NCBI GenBank assembly: GCA_033851265.1
Contig: JAWWOW010000004.1
Location: forward strand, 62,001-126,000
Direction of reading: 5' to 3'
From: JAWWOW01 sp033851265
GTDB taxonomy: Bacteria; Actinomycetota; Actinomycetes; JAWWOW01
Length of the DNA stretch: 64,000 nucleotides
Positions 1-8,202 of the stretch are shown here, in pieces. The stretch's first letter is position 1. Each line of letters starts with the position of its first letter. The translations under genes and the position numbers were made by a program. Under the pieces are notes generated by a model. The model saw only the letters and a program-made list of their open reading frames with translations. It was not told the origin of the DNA and did not search any database.

Positions 1-820
1 CCGCGGCCAACGCATAGGTCACGCCACTCGCGATGGAGTTACGGACGGCGCTGTCGATCGAGGAGTCAGTGCCCGTCGTGGTGCCCAGGCTCATGTTGGC
101 GACGGCTGGCTTGATCGCGTGCGCGGTCACCCAGTCGATGCCGGCGATGATCCCGGCCGACGAGCCGCTGCCCTGGCAGTCCAGAACACGCACGGCCACG
201 ATCTGCACCTTCTTGGCGACGCCGTACGTGTTGGAGCCGATGGTCCCCGCGGTGTGTGTGCCGTGGCCGTTGCAGTCATTGCCGTTCTGGCCGTCGCCGA
301 CTGTGTCGGCGCCAACGCTGGCGCGCGACGAGCCGTCGGCGTTCTTGAAGTCAGCGTGCGTAACCCGGATCCCGGTGTCGAGGTCGTAGGCGTGTACCCC
401 GGAGCCGTCGGTGTTGTAGGTGTAGGAGGCGTTGAGCGGCAGGGCGCGCTGGTCGATCCGGTCCAGTCCCCACGGTGGTGACGATTGAGTACCGTCGGCG
501 CGCACCTGCTGATCCCGCGTGATCGCCTTGACGGCGACGTTGCGGGCGAGCGCGGCGGCGGCTCGGTCGTTCAGGCCCTTCACCGCGAATCCGTGCAGGG
601 CGTGGGTGTAGACGAAGCTCACGCGCCCGCCGTACCTCTTGGTCAGCTGGGCAGCGAGCGTCGCGGGGGCTCCGGCGCCCGGCGCGAGGGTGACCACGTA
701 CGCGCCCGGGAGGTACCCGTTAGGCGTCGTGGTGCTGGAGGTGGTGCCGGCCATGGCAGCACTCGGGATGGCGAGGCTGGTCGCGGCAACGGCGAGCAGG
801 GCGATTCGAGTGGGTCTCAC
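1..820 (-). CDS. Subtilisin-like secreted serine protease (S8), 3' part cut off by window edge
   Basis: Reverse-strand reading from a GTG at 820 with AGGAGAG about 4 nt upstream gives an open frame that runs off the left edge, so only about 273 residues are visible. Residues 1-25 form a signal peptide (positive RPTR, hydrophobic core, AMA cleavage site). Residues about 40-105 look like an inhibitor I9 propeptide. The catalytic domain then starts with WGLDRIDQRALPL. The catalytic Asp lies in DLDTGI and the catalytic His in NGHGTHTAGTIG; the catalytic Ser region is beyond the window. The sequence resembles aqualysin/proteinase K-type exported proteases that mature by propeptide removal. It is divergent from the beta-helix protein gene, with a 162-bp gap. 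Forward-strand frames here are shadows. Confidence 0.9.
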   Translation of the reverse strand, partial: MRPTRIALLAVAATSLAIPSAAMAGTTSSTTTPNGYLPGAYVVTLAPGAGAPATLAAQLTKRYGGRVSFVYTHALHGFAVKGLNDRAAAALARNVAVKAITRDQQVRADGTQSSPPWGLDRIDQRALPLNASYTYNTDGSGVHAYDLDTGIRVTHADFKNADGSSRASVGADTVGDGQNGNDCNGHGTHTAGTIGSNTYGVAKKVQIVAVRVLDCQGSGSSAGIIAGIDWVTAHAIKPAVANMSLGTTTGTDSSIDSAVRNSIASGVTYALAA

Positions 821-982
821 GGGCTCTCCTGGGCATAGCGGTGTCCCCCCCGCCGATGTCTTCAACGGACAAGGCGCCCAAACCTCGCGCATTGGCCCAA
901 CATTCGAATTCGCCACCTTTGCGGACCGGCCAGCGATAGCGTCCGAGCGTCCCGAGGACCCGGGGATCAAGGGGAGTGCGAC

Positions 983-2230
983 ATGGCGAGAAGCAGGAAC
1001 TTCGCAGGCATCACGGCAGCATTGAGCTTGGTGGGAGCGACCGTCGTCATCGTCTTGGCGCCACCGGCGTCAGGGGCGACGAATGTCGCCACCGAGGCCG
1101 CCCTGCGCACCGCCTTCGCGAACACGAGTGAGACCAAGATCGATATCAGGGCCAACATCAACCTCACGTCGTGTGGCACGACCGCCACGACGGGCGATGT
1201 AGACAGGAACGCCGATACCAACCTGACGTTGGACGGCCACGGCTTCACGATCACGCAGAAGTGCACGGGCGCAGATAAAGACCGTGTGTTAGACGCCACC
1301 GGTGATGGCTCGTTGACTGTGCAGAACGTGACCGTCAAGGGAGGCAACCTCGACAGCGGTAACGGCGGTGGGATCCAGTTCATCGGGTCCGGTGGGCTCA
1401 CGATCGTCAACAGCGTGATCACCGGAAACAAGGCAGGGGGCGCTGGCGGCGGTGTCACCGGTGACGGATCGGCGCTCAGGATCACCAATTCCGTGATCAG
1501 CAACAACACTTCCCCAGGTCCCGGCGCTGCGGGATCGAGCGACATCTCCATCACTGTCATCAATTCCAGGCTCATCGGGAACACGGGAGTGGGAACGCTC
1601 GGGAGCGACGGGCTGATCACCGTGCGCAACTCGGAGGTTTCGGGCAACACTGGCGGCGGGCTCTTCAGTGGCGACGGAGGCGTCACCGTCATCAACTCGA
1701 CGATCACCAACACCACGAATTCCGCAGCGATCTCGACTGACGGTGCCGTCACCTTGGTGTACGCAACCATCGTCGACAACGGCGGCGGCGCGGAGCCCGA
1801 CGCCCAGGTCGCGGGGCCCAGTCTCGCCAGCTTCGGATCCGTCATCGCGTTGCCGAAGGGGGCGTCCCCGGACTGCTCGGTCGAGATCAACAACTCGAAC
1901 GGCTACAACTTCTCCGACGACACCACGTGCGGGTTCGCTGACGCCGCGAAACATGACCGCCAGGACGCGGGCAATCCCGGCCTGGGTGCTCTCGCCAACA
2001 ACGGCGGCTCCACCAAGACTCGTAAGCCGACCAGCAGCAGTCCGTTGAAGAACTACATCCCACCGGGCTCGTGCAAGAACGACGGCGCGTCGGCAGTCAG
2101 TGGTGACCAGATCGGCACAAAGCGTCCACAGGAGACGGGTTGTGAGATCGGCGCCTTCGAGGTGCGAGCTGCGGCGGCGGACAGTCCGCCGGCAACTCCC
2201 GTCGACGCTCCACCGCAGCTAACGGGGTAG
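983..2230 (+). CDS. Secreted right-handed beta-helix protein with choice-of-anchor Q C-terminus
   Basis: A 415-residue exported protein. Residues 1-31 are a signal peptide ending PASGA. Residues about 85-270 are built of repeated short strands rich in N, G, T and V (for example TIVNSVITGNKAGG, ITVRNSEVSGNTGGG), the pattern of parallel beta-helix folds seen in pectate-lyase-like and polymorphic-membrane-type proteins. The C-terminal segment GNPGLGALANNGG...GCEIGAFEV matches the choice-of-anchor Q motif of secreted actinobacterial proteins. No catalytic residues are recognisable, so a surface or extracellular binding role is an inference. Four Cys could pair outside the cell. A GGGGAG Shine-Dalgarno lies about 6 nt before the ATG. 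Convergent with the L,D-transpeptidase gene. Confidence 0.8.
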   Translation: MARSRNFAGITAALSLVGATVVIVLAPPASGATNVATEAALRTAFANTSETKIDIRANINLTSCGTTATTGDVDRNADTNLTLDGHGFTITQKCTGADKDRVLDATGDGSLTVQNVTVKGGNLDSGNGGGIQFIGSGGLTIVNSVITGNKAGGAGGGVTGDGSALRITNSVISNNTSPGPGAAGSSDISITVINSRLIGNTGVGTLGSDGLITVRNSEVSGNTGGGLFSGDGGVTVINSTITNTTNSAAISTDGAVTLVYATIVDNGGGAEPDAQVAGPSLASFGSVIALPKGASPDCSVEINNSNGYNFSDDTTCGFADAAKHDRQDAGNPGLGALANNGGSTKTRKPTSSSPLKNYIPPGSCKNDGASAVSGDQIGTKRPQETGCEIGAFEVRAAAADSPPATPVDAPPQLTG

Positions 2231-2236
2231 CGCTCG

Positions 2237-3064
2237 TCAGCGGACGATCTCGACCGGCGTTCCCAACGGCAGCAGTTTGGTCAGCCGAGTTATGAGGTCG
2301 TTGCTCATGCGCACGCAACCATGGCTGACGTTCTTGCCAAGCACGGACGAATTGTTGTTCCCGTGGATGCCGACTTCGGCGTCACCGCCCGCAAACTGCT
2401 GCAGGACCTCGGAGTAGCCGGACAACCCATAGGCATAGGGGCCGTAGGTCGTGTTGGGGTTCGGGGACTTGAGCAGCGCGCGGATGTAGAACCGCCCCGT
2501 CGGTGTCGGGGTCGCGCGCGCGCCGATCGCGACGGTGTCTTTGACGATCACTTTTTGACCTTGGTAAACGGTGAGTCGGTGTGCGCTGAGGTCGACGGCG
2601 ATGCGGAAGCTGGTCGTGGTGAGGGTCACGTCGGAGGCGCGAATCCACCCCGTGCTGCTGTTGGGTCGCACCGGTAGCAACACGCGCAGCCATCCGTCCG
2701 TCCGAACTTGTTCGACATGGAACACGAGAGGCACGGGTGCGTTGCGATTGTCGTTGATGTACCACGGGTTGGCGAAGCGCTGCCTCGCGGCTGCTGCGTT
2801 GGGCCGGGCGAACACCTCGACGGTAGGCACCGCGGCCTTGGCGATGTAACTCGTCCCGCTCGGAAGCCTGGGCGACGGCGACGGTGTCGGTGAGACAAAG
2901 GATTTCGTGCTCGTCGGCTTCGCGACGGTCTGATCACTCGTGCCGTCGTGAGTGCCTACGCGCAGCACGGCGACCCCGATGATCGCCGCGAGCCAGAACG
3001 CAATCGCCAGGATGCCCAGCGTGCTGGACCGGTTGCGGGGTTCGAGATGCTTCGGTGCCACCAC
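2237..3064 (-). CDS. L,D-transpeptidase (YkuD domain), membrane-anchored
   Basis: A 275-residue cell-wall enzyme. One N-terminal membrane segment (about residues 16-36) is followed by a Ser/Pro/Thr-rich linker, an SH3-like stretch (about 65-150) and a YkuD catalytic domain (about 152-275). The active-site signature HGNNNSS...SHGCVRMSN places the nucleophile at Cys250 and the His three positions earlier, as in the family. These enzymes form 3-3 peptidoglycan cross-links or attach proteins to the wall outside the membrane. The C-terminus LGTPVEIVR is the usual end of the fold. Length and motifs are complete, so it should be active. It ends 6 nt from the beta-helix gene on the other strand. Confidence 0.93.
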   Translation of the reverse strand: MVAPKHLEPRNRSSTLGILAIAFWLAAIIGVAVLRVGTHDGTSDQTVAKPTSTKSFVSPTPSPSPRLPSGTSYIAKAAVPTVEVFARPNAAAARQRFANPWYINDNRNAPVPLVFHVEQVRTDGWLRVLLPVRPNSSTGWIRASDVTLTTTSFRIAVDLSAHRLTVYQGQKVIVKDTVAIGARATPTPTGRFYIRALLKSPNPNTTYGPYAYGLSGYSEVLQQFAGGDAEVGIHGNNNSSVLGKNVSHGCVRMSNDLITRLTKLLPLGTPVEIVR

Positions 3065-3120
3065 GGCATCCTAACTAGTGCAGTACGACGCATTAGCGCC
3101 TTGGACATGATTCATCGCGC

Positions 3121-4113
3121 TCAGGTTCCCACCATCACAACAGTGCTCGGCGCTCGCGGCAGCACGTAGGCGGTCGAAGGAGACAGCGATTGCGTGACGG
3201 TGCCAACGTCCTCGGGGCGCGAGAGGACCACACGCGCCCGCTCAGTCATTGCTTCGTCGCGTGACTCGGCCACGACGACGATCGTGCCGCCGGGGCGCAC
3301 GGCTCGTTCGGCTGATGCGACCGCCTCGGCGACTGGGTCACCCGCGGTTACGACCACATCCGCGCGGACCGTGACACGGACCACCGCGCTTTGCTCGACG
3401 AATGCGCATGCTGCTTGATGGCTGTGCGGCAGCGGACCACACCACACACCCGTCAGCCGGCCGGATCCATCAATCGTGACGTCCAGGGACAACCGCGGCG
3501 GCGCCAGCTTCACCGCTGCCCGGATGAAGTCGTGCACCGGATTGCCGCGCATCAGCAATGGCTCTGTCTTGGGATCGTCCGTGCGCGCGCGCAGACCCGA
3601 CACGGTCGGGTGGCCGGCGATACCAGGGCAGATGGTTTCCGGTCCACCGGTGAAACCGCACCGTTGGTGTGGCTCGACGAGACCAACTGTGATGCGCGTT
3701 GTTGCGTCGACGTAGGCACGGTCGAGGTAGACGGGGACACCGTCGACGTCTCCGACGCCCTCGTGTGCGTCGAGGTCCTTCGTGTCATGCACCGACACCG
3801 GGTGGTGCTCGGTGAATTCGCTGTCGAGTTGCAGCCCTGGCCCGTGCACAACCGTTAACACCTCACGCCGCAAGCCAACCCTGGCGAGCTCACTCAGCAG
3901 ACCAGGAAGGATCGTCGACTGCGGGAACGACGGGTTGTCCGGAAGAACCAACACAGCCGGCGGTGGTACGCCGCGCAGCCACGGGCGAACAGCCTCGCGG
4001 ACGGCGCGCTCTGGATCGGCCAGCTGTGCGGGATCAGCTGGCGCCAGGACGAGACAGCCGTCCGGCACGTCGATCAGCGCCGCGCCTCCGGCGTACGCCA
4101 CCTCGACCTTCAC
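3121..4113 (-). CDS. LarA-like (DUF2088) protein lacking the cofactor-tethering lysine
   Basis: A 330-residue protein of the lactate racemase N-terminal family. The conserved block GLVEPHQRCGFTGG followed by PETICPGIAG corresponds to the GLxxPHxxxGFSGGxKxxxPG block of LarA. In LarA a Lys ten residues after the catalytic His (His174/Lys184 in the Lactiplantibacillus enzyme) forms the thioamide with the nickel-pincer nucleotide. Here His149 is present but residue 159 is Glu. The protein is also about 90 residues shorter than typical LarA, and no larB, larC or larE is visible nearby. I therefore infer a related but not racemase-like function, perhaps a different metal or no cofactor. It stands alone, with the opposite-strand transporter fusion starting about 100 bp away. 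Confidence 0.75.
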   Translation of the reverse strand: MKVEVAYAGGAALIDVPDGCLVLAPADPAQLADPERAVREAVRPWLRGVPPPAVLVLPDNPSFPQSTILPGLLSELARVGLRREVLTVVHGPGLQLDSEFTEHHPVSVHDTKDLDAHEGVGDVDGVPVYLDRAYVDATTRITVGLVEPHQRCGFTGGPETICPGIAGHPTVSGLRARTDDPKTEPLLMRGNPVHDFIRAAVKLAPPRLSLDVTIDGSGRLTGVWCGPLPHSHQAACAFVEQSAVVRVTVRADVVVTAGDPVAEAVASAERAVRPGGTIVVVAESRDEAMTERARVVLSRPEDVGTVTQSLSPSTAYVLPRAPSTVVMVGT

Positions 4114-4185
4114 CCGGGACAGTGTGGAGAATTACGCGCTCCGCAGACAGGGCGGTACGCCCTGATTGACCTGATTCGCTAGTAA

Positions 4186-4212
4186 CCTCCCCCGGGGCCT
4201 AACGGGGGGAGG
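4186..4212 (+). promoter_or_regulatory. Hairpin that hides the ribosome binding site of the MFS-cNMP-patatin gene
   Basis: CCTCCCCC at 4186-4193 is the exact reverse complement of GGGGGAGG at 4205-4212, leaving an 11-nt loop. The right arm is the Shine-Dalgarno sequence of the GTG start at 4217. An 8-bp all-G/C (plus one A/T) stem would block ribosome entry, so translation is likely limited or conditional. This is read directly from the sequence; a regulatory role is inferred. Confidence 0.55.
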
Positions 4213-4216
4213 TGCA

Positions 4217-7200
4217 GTGGACGACGTCGCCCAAGCCGACGATCTCCGCGTCAGACGCACAGTCACCGAAGGCAGGACCCTTGCGGTAGCAGCCTTTGGT
4301 GCCTTCCTGGCTTTTCTCGACGCCACGATCATCAATGTCGCGTTCCCGAGCATCCGCCGGTCGTTCCCGACCGCGTCGATCAGCGAGTTGTCGTGGGTCA
4401 TCAACGCGTACAACATCGTGTTTGCTGCCGCACTGGTCGCCGCAGGGCGCTTCGCAGACTTGATCGGACGCCGACGCGCATTCCGGATGGGCGTCATCAT
4501 CTTTGTGGCAAGTTCCTTGTTGTGCGCCGTCGCGTGGTCGGTGGGCGCCCTCATCGCGTTCCGGTGCCTGCAAGCAGTCGGCGCGGCCATGCTCGTGCCC
4601 GCATCCCTTGCGGTGGTAATCGAAGCGGCGCCCGCCGATCGACGCGCGCATGCAGTTGGTCTGTGGGGAGCAGCGGCGGCCGCGGCCGGAGGTCTCGGAC
4701 CGCCGATCGGTGGTGCACTTGTCGAGATCCAGGACTGGCGGCTCACGTTCCTCGTGAACCTGCCGCTCGGTGCGGCTGCATTGATCGCCACGCAGAGCAA
4801 CCTGGTCGAGAGCCGTGCGCCGGGTCGACGAGTGCTTCCGGACCTGCTCGGGGCGAGCCTGCTGGCGATTGCCCTTGGGTCAGCAACTCTCGGCATCGTC
4901 CAGGGCAGCGCATGGGGCTGGACCAGCGTCGGTGTCGTCACAGCGTTTCTCGTTGCCGGCGCATGCGTGGCCGGCGTCGTACAGAGTTCGCGTCGCCATC
5001 CGTCGCCGATCCTCGACCCGCGGTTGTTACGCATCCGCCCGTTCGCGGTGTCGTCTGTTGTGACGGTCATCGCCGGGATGGGCTTCTACGCCTACTTGCT
5101 CAATCACATTCTCTGGCTGACCTACGTATGGCACTGGTCCGTGTTTCAAGCAGGTCTCGCGGTTGCACCGGGCGCATTCATCGCAGCGGCAGTGGCCGGA
5201 CCAGTCGGCCGCATCGCCGATCAACGCGGGCATCGCTACGTCGTGTTCTGCGGTGCGCTGTTCTGGGCCCTCGCATTTCTCTGGTACATCCTCGCCGTGG
5301 GCACCGAGCCCAACTTCTGGGGTGAATGGCTGCCCGGTCAGGTCCTGTCTGGCATCGGAGTCGGCGCGACACTGCCGGTGCTGGGCAGCGCTGGTATCGC
5401 GGCTGTTCCTGGTGCCCGCTTTGCAACCGCGTCCGCCGCCTTGTCGAGCGCTCGTCAGCTCGGTGGCGTGCTTGGGATCGCGTTGCTCGTCGTCATCATC
5501 GGCGATCCCACCCAGGGCAACGCGGTCTCCGCATTCCGGCACGGCTGGGTGTTCACGGCGTTGTGCTTCTTGGTCGCTGCTATTGGCGCGCTCTTCCTTG
5601 GGCAAGCCGACCCAGCTGATGAGGAGATCGAGGCGGTGGGCGCGGGCAGGATCGAAGTCGCGACCGATGACGCCGTGCACTTGCTGCGCGCGCTTGCACC
5701 GATCGCTGCGGCCAACCCGCAGGTTGCCACCCGCCGATCGCTCGACACCGTGCCGCTGTTGGGTGACCTTCCACCCGCCACCCGCCAGCGACTAACGGCG
5801 CGAGCCAAATCGGTCACCGTCGAGGCCGGCAAGTTGCTCTTCGCGCAAGGCGAGATCGCAGACGCGTTGTACGTCGTCGTCAGCGGTCGACTCGAGATCG
5901 TTGCCGACGGCGACGCCATCCTCGAGCTCGGACCTGGCGCAGTCATCGGTGAGCTCGGTTTGCTGACGGGTACGCCTCGCGCCGCTTCAGTGCGGGCCCG
6001 TCGCGACTCCGAGGTGCTGCGGATCACCCGCCGGGCTTTTGACCTCGCTATGGCCGCCGACCCGAAAGCGCCACTGCAACTCGCCCGCGCGCTCGCGAGG
6101 CAAGTGCAAGCGAGTCGTCCGTTCGGTTGGGACCCGCCCGCGTTACCGACCGTCGTCGCCGTTGTCGGCCTCGGCAGGCTGGCTCCCACCACCGCTATCG
6201 CCGACTTGTTGGCCACTGAGCTGCGCCGGCATGTCACGGTCGGTACACCGGGGCGGGTCGCCGTTGACGGCCTCGAGCGAGCCGAGCGTGCACACGACCG
6301 GGTCGTGATCGTGGCCGAGTTCGATGACGATGCGCAGTGGCGCTCGTTCTGCCTCGGGCAGGCCGACCGCGTCGTGCTGGTTGCCGATGATGCGGTTCCA
6401 CCGGCTCAGGTTCCCGTCGAGTTGCCGCGCGGTAGTGAGTTGGTGGTCCCAACGCCGGAGTTCAACGCGGACGAGATCGACGGGTGGCATCGCGTGCTTG
6501 CTCCGCACCGCTGCCACGCAATCGGAGCGAGCCCAGCGGAGTGGCCGCAAGCTATAGCGGTTCTGGGTCGGCGGCTGGCGGGTCGTTCTGTTGGCCTGGC
6601 GCTGGCCGGTGGTGGGGCTCGCGCGTTCGCTCACATCGGTGTGATCGAAGAACTGCTTGCCGCTGACGTCGAGATCGATCGTGTCTCGGGCTGCAGTGTG
6701 GGCGCCTACGTCGGCGCGTTGTTCGCACGAGGACTCGACGCTGACGCCATCGACGCCCGGTGCTACGAGGACTTCGTCCGGTTCAAGCCGTACGGCGACT
6801 ACACGATTCCAACCGTCGCCCTCAGCCGTGGGCAGCGCGGGCGCGCGATGATGCAGCGGGCCTTCGGCGACCTTCTGATCGAGCAGCTTCCTCGACAGTT
6901 CTTGTGCGTCAGCACTGACCTGATGACCCGTGAGCTCGTCGTTCACGACAGCGGTCTCGTCCGCGAGGGCGTCGGTGCGTCCATTAGCTTGCCGGCACTG
7001 TTCCCGCCGTACCGGCTCAACGGTCGGCTACTGATCGACGGCGGCGTGCTCGACAACCTGCCGGTCGAACCGTTGGCGGGTAGCGACGAGGGTCCGGTCA
7101 TCGCGGTGAACATCGGCGCCGCCACATCGCCGCGAATGCCCGGCGTCGAGGGACCGCGGACACCTGCCCTCGGTGAAAGCTTGATGCGCGTGCTGCTCAT

Positions 7201-7360
7201 GAGCAGTGCTGCCGCCCTCGATCGAGCCCGCGAACGCGCGGCCGTGATGGTCACCCCGGACACGCGCGGGGTCGGCCTGTTGGAGTTTCACCAGATCGAC
7301 CGGCTGCGCGAGGCCGGGCGGGCTGCCGGGCGCGCAGCGCTCGATCAGCTCGGGCTCTAG
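4217..7360 (+). CDS. MFS transporter fused to cyclic-nucleotide-binding and patatin phospholipase domains
   Basis: A 1047-residue three-part membrane protein. Residues about 15-460 are a DHA2-type MFS exporter with many hydrophobic helices and the motif GRFADLIGRRRAF between helices 2 and 3. Residues about 515-635 are a cNMP-binding domain (LFAQGEIADALYVV, GAVIGELGLLTGTPRAAS). Residues about 790-1047 are a patatin-like lipase with oxyanion loop AGGGARAFAHIG, nucleophile Ser827 in GCSVG and Asp941 in DGG. Mycobacterium tuberculosis Rv3239c and Rv3728 have the same order and nearly the same length, so the fusion is known though its function is not. A plausible role is lipid hydrolysis at the membrane, gated by a nucleotide. 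The GTG start follows a Shine-Dalgarno that lies inside a hairpin. Its stop overlaps that of the next gene by 4 nt, tail to tail. Confidence 0.9.
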   Translation: MDDVAQADDLRVRRTVTEGRTLAVAAFGAFLAFLDATIINVAFPSIRRSFPTASISELSWVINAYNIVFAAALVAAGRFADLIGRRRAFRMGVIIFVASSLLCAVAWSVGALIAFRCLQAVGAAMLVPASLAVVIEAAPADRRAHAVGLWGAAAAAAGGLGPPIGGALVEIQDWRLTFLVNLPLGAAALIATQSNLVESRAPGRRVLPDLLGASLLAIALGSATLGIVQGSAWGWTSVGVVTAFLVAGACVAGVVQSSRRHPSPILDPRLLRIRPFAVSSVVTVIAGMGFYAYLLNHILWLTYVWHWSVFQAGLAVAPGAFIAAAVAGPVGRIADQRGHRYVVFCGALFWALAFLWYILAVGTEPNFWGEWLPGQVLSGIGVGATLPVLGSAGIAAVPGARFATASAALSSARQLGGVLGIALLVVIIGDPTQGNAVSAFRHGWVFTALCFLVAAIGALFLGQADPADEEIEAVGAGRIEVATDDAVHLLRALAPIAAANPQVATRRSLDTVPLLGDLPPATRQRLTARAKSVTVEAGKLLFAQGEIADALYVVVSGRLEIVADGDAILELGPGAVIGELGLLTGTPRAASVRARRDSEVLRITRRAFDLAMAADPKAPLQLARALARQVQASRPFGWDPPALPTVVAVVGLGRLAPTTAIADLLATELRRHVTVGTPGRVAVDGLERAERAHDRVVIVAEFDDDAQWRSFCLGQADRVVLVADDAVPPAQVPVELPRGSELVVPTPEFNADEIDGWHRVLAPHRCHAIGASPAEWPQAIAVLGRRLAGRSVGLALAGGGARAFAHIGVIEELLAADVEIDRVSGCSVGAYVGALFARGLDADAIDARCYEDFVRFKPYGDYTIPTVALSRGQRGRAMMQRAFGDLLIEQLPRQFLCVSTDLMTRELVVHDSGLVREGVGASISLPALFPPYRLNGRLLIDGGVLDNLPVEPLAGSDEGPVIAVNIGAATSPRMPGVEGPRTPALGESLMRVLLMSSAAALDRARERAAVMVTPDTRGVGLLEFHQIDRLREAGRAAGRAALDQLGL

Positions 7361-8169
7361 CCCTCTTCCAGGCCCAGGTAGCGCAACAGCGCAGTACTTG
7401 TCGTCACGTGACCCGTGAGGAACGACGACGAGCCGCCGCAGAGCATGTACGCTGCAGATGCGAAGTGCTCTTCGCTCTCCAACCCTGCCGGATCCTCAGG
7501 CACCAGTCCGTTGAGGAGCGCGTTCGGCGTGGCCACCACGCCGGCAGGCGACAGCGCGTTGACGGCAATCCGATCGTCAATGACTTCCGCAGCCAACCCA
7601 GTTGTCAGGCGCTCCAAGGCGGCTTTGCACGCGCCGTACAGGCCACCGGCTGCGGCCCAGCCCGGGTAGGGCGGACCCTCGGGATGTCTCGCTGCGAGCG
7701 AAGAGATGTTGAGAATCCAGCCGCGTTGCCGGCCGCGCATGCCGGGAAGCACGCGTCTCGCAAGGTCGAGCGGGGCACGCACTTGCACTTCGAGCATGAG
7801 CTCGAGGCGTGACTCCGCCATCCGGCTGACTGGTTCGAAGAACGTAACGGCGGCGTTGTTGACGAGGATGTCGACGCGACCGAGTCGTCCGAGCACCGCC
7901 TCGACTAGAGAGGCGCGGTCGGCCGGGCGGGCGAGGTCTGCGACAACAGTGAACGCCCGTCCTCCGTCCTCCTCGATCATTGCTGCTGTTTCTTCCAGCG
8001 AGCCCGGCAGCCTGCTACTCGCTCCAGGCCCGTGCTCGGTGCGTGCAGTGACGGCAACGGTGGCGCCCCGGTCGGCAAGCCGTTGTGCGATCGCGGCGCC
8101 GATCCCTCGGCTGGCTCCGGTGACGATGGCTACCTGGCCATCCAAGGGTCGGTCCTCGGTCCGCGGCAC
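7357..8169 (-). CDS. Short-chain dehydrogenase/reductase (SDR)
   Basis: A 270-residue classical SDR. It shows the NAD(P) loop TGASRGIG near residues 18-25, NNAA near 108, the catalytic Ser in NISSL, and YGACK as the catalytic Tyr/Lys pair. The insertion after the cofactor site (TEHGPGASSRLPGSLEET) is common in mycobacterial SDRs. Likely activity is NAD(P)-dependent oxidation of a secondary alcohol; the substrate is unknown. It starts at GTG 8169, 34 bp from the 14-bp dyad at 8204, and is divergent from the aldehyde dehydrogenase operon, so both may share the operator. The last 4 nt (CTAG) overlap the stop of the patatin fusion. Confidence 0.88.
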   Translation of the reverse strand: MPRTEDRPLDGQVAIVTGASRGIGAAIAQRLADRGATVAVTARTEHGPGASSRLPGSLEETAAMIEEDGGRAFTVVADLARPADRASLVEAVLGRLGRVDILVNNAAVTFFEPVSRMAESRLELMLEVQVRAPLDLARRVLPGMRGRQRGWILNISSLAARHPEGPPYPGWAAAGGLYGACKAALERLTTGLAAEVIDDRIAVNALSPAGVVATPNALLNGLVPEDPAGLESEEHFASAAYMLCGGSSSFLTGHVTTSTALLRYLGLEEG

Positions 8170-8202
8170 GTGGCGATCCTCTCACCGCTACCATCACGCT
8201 CC

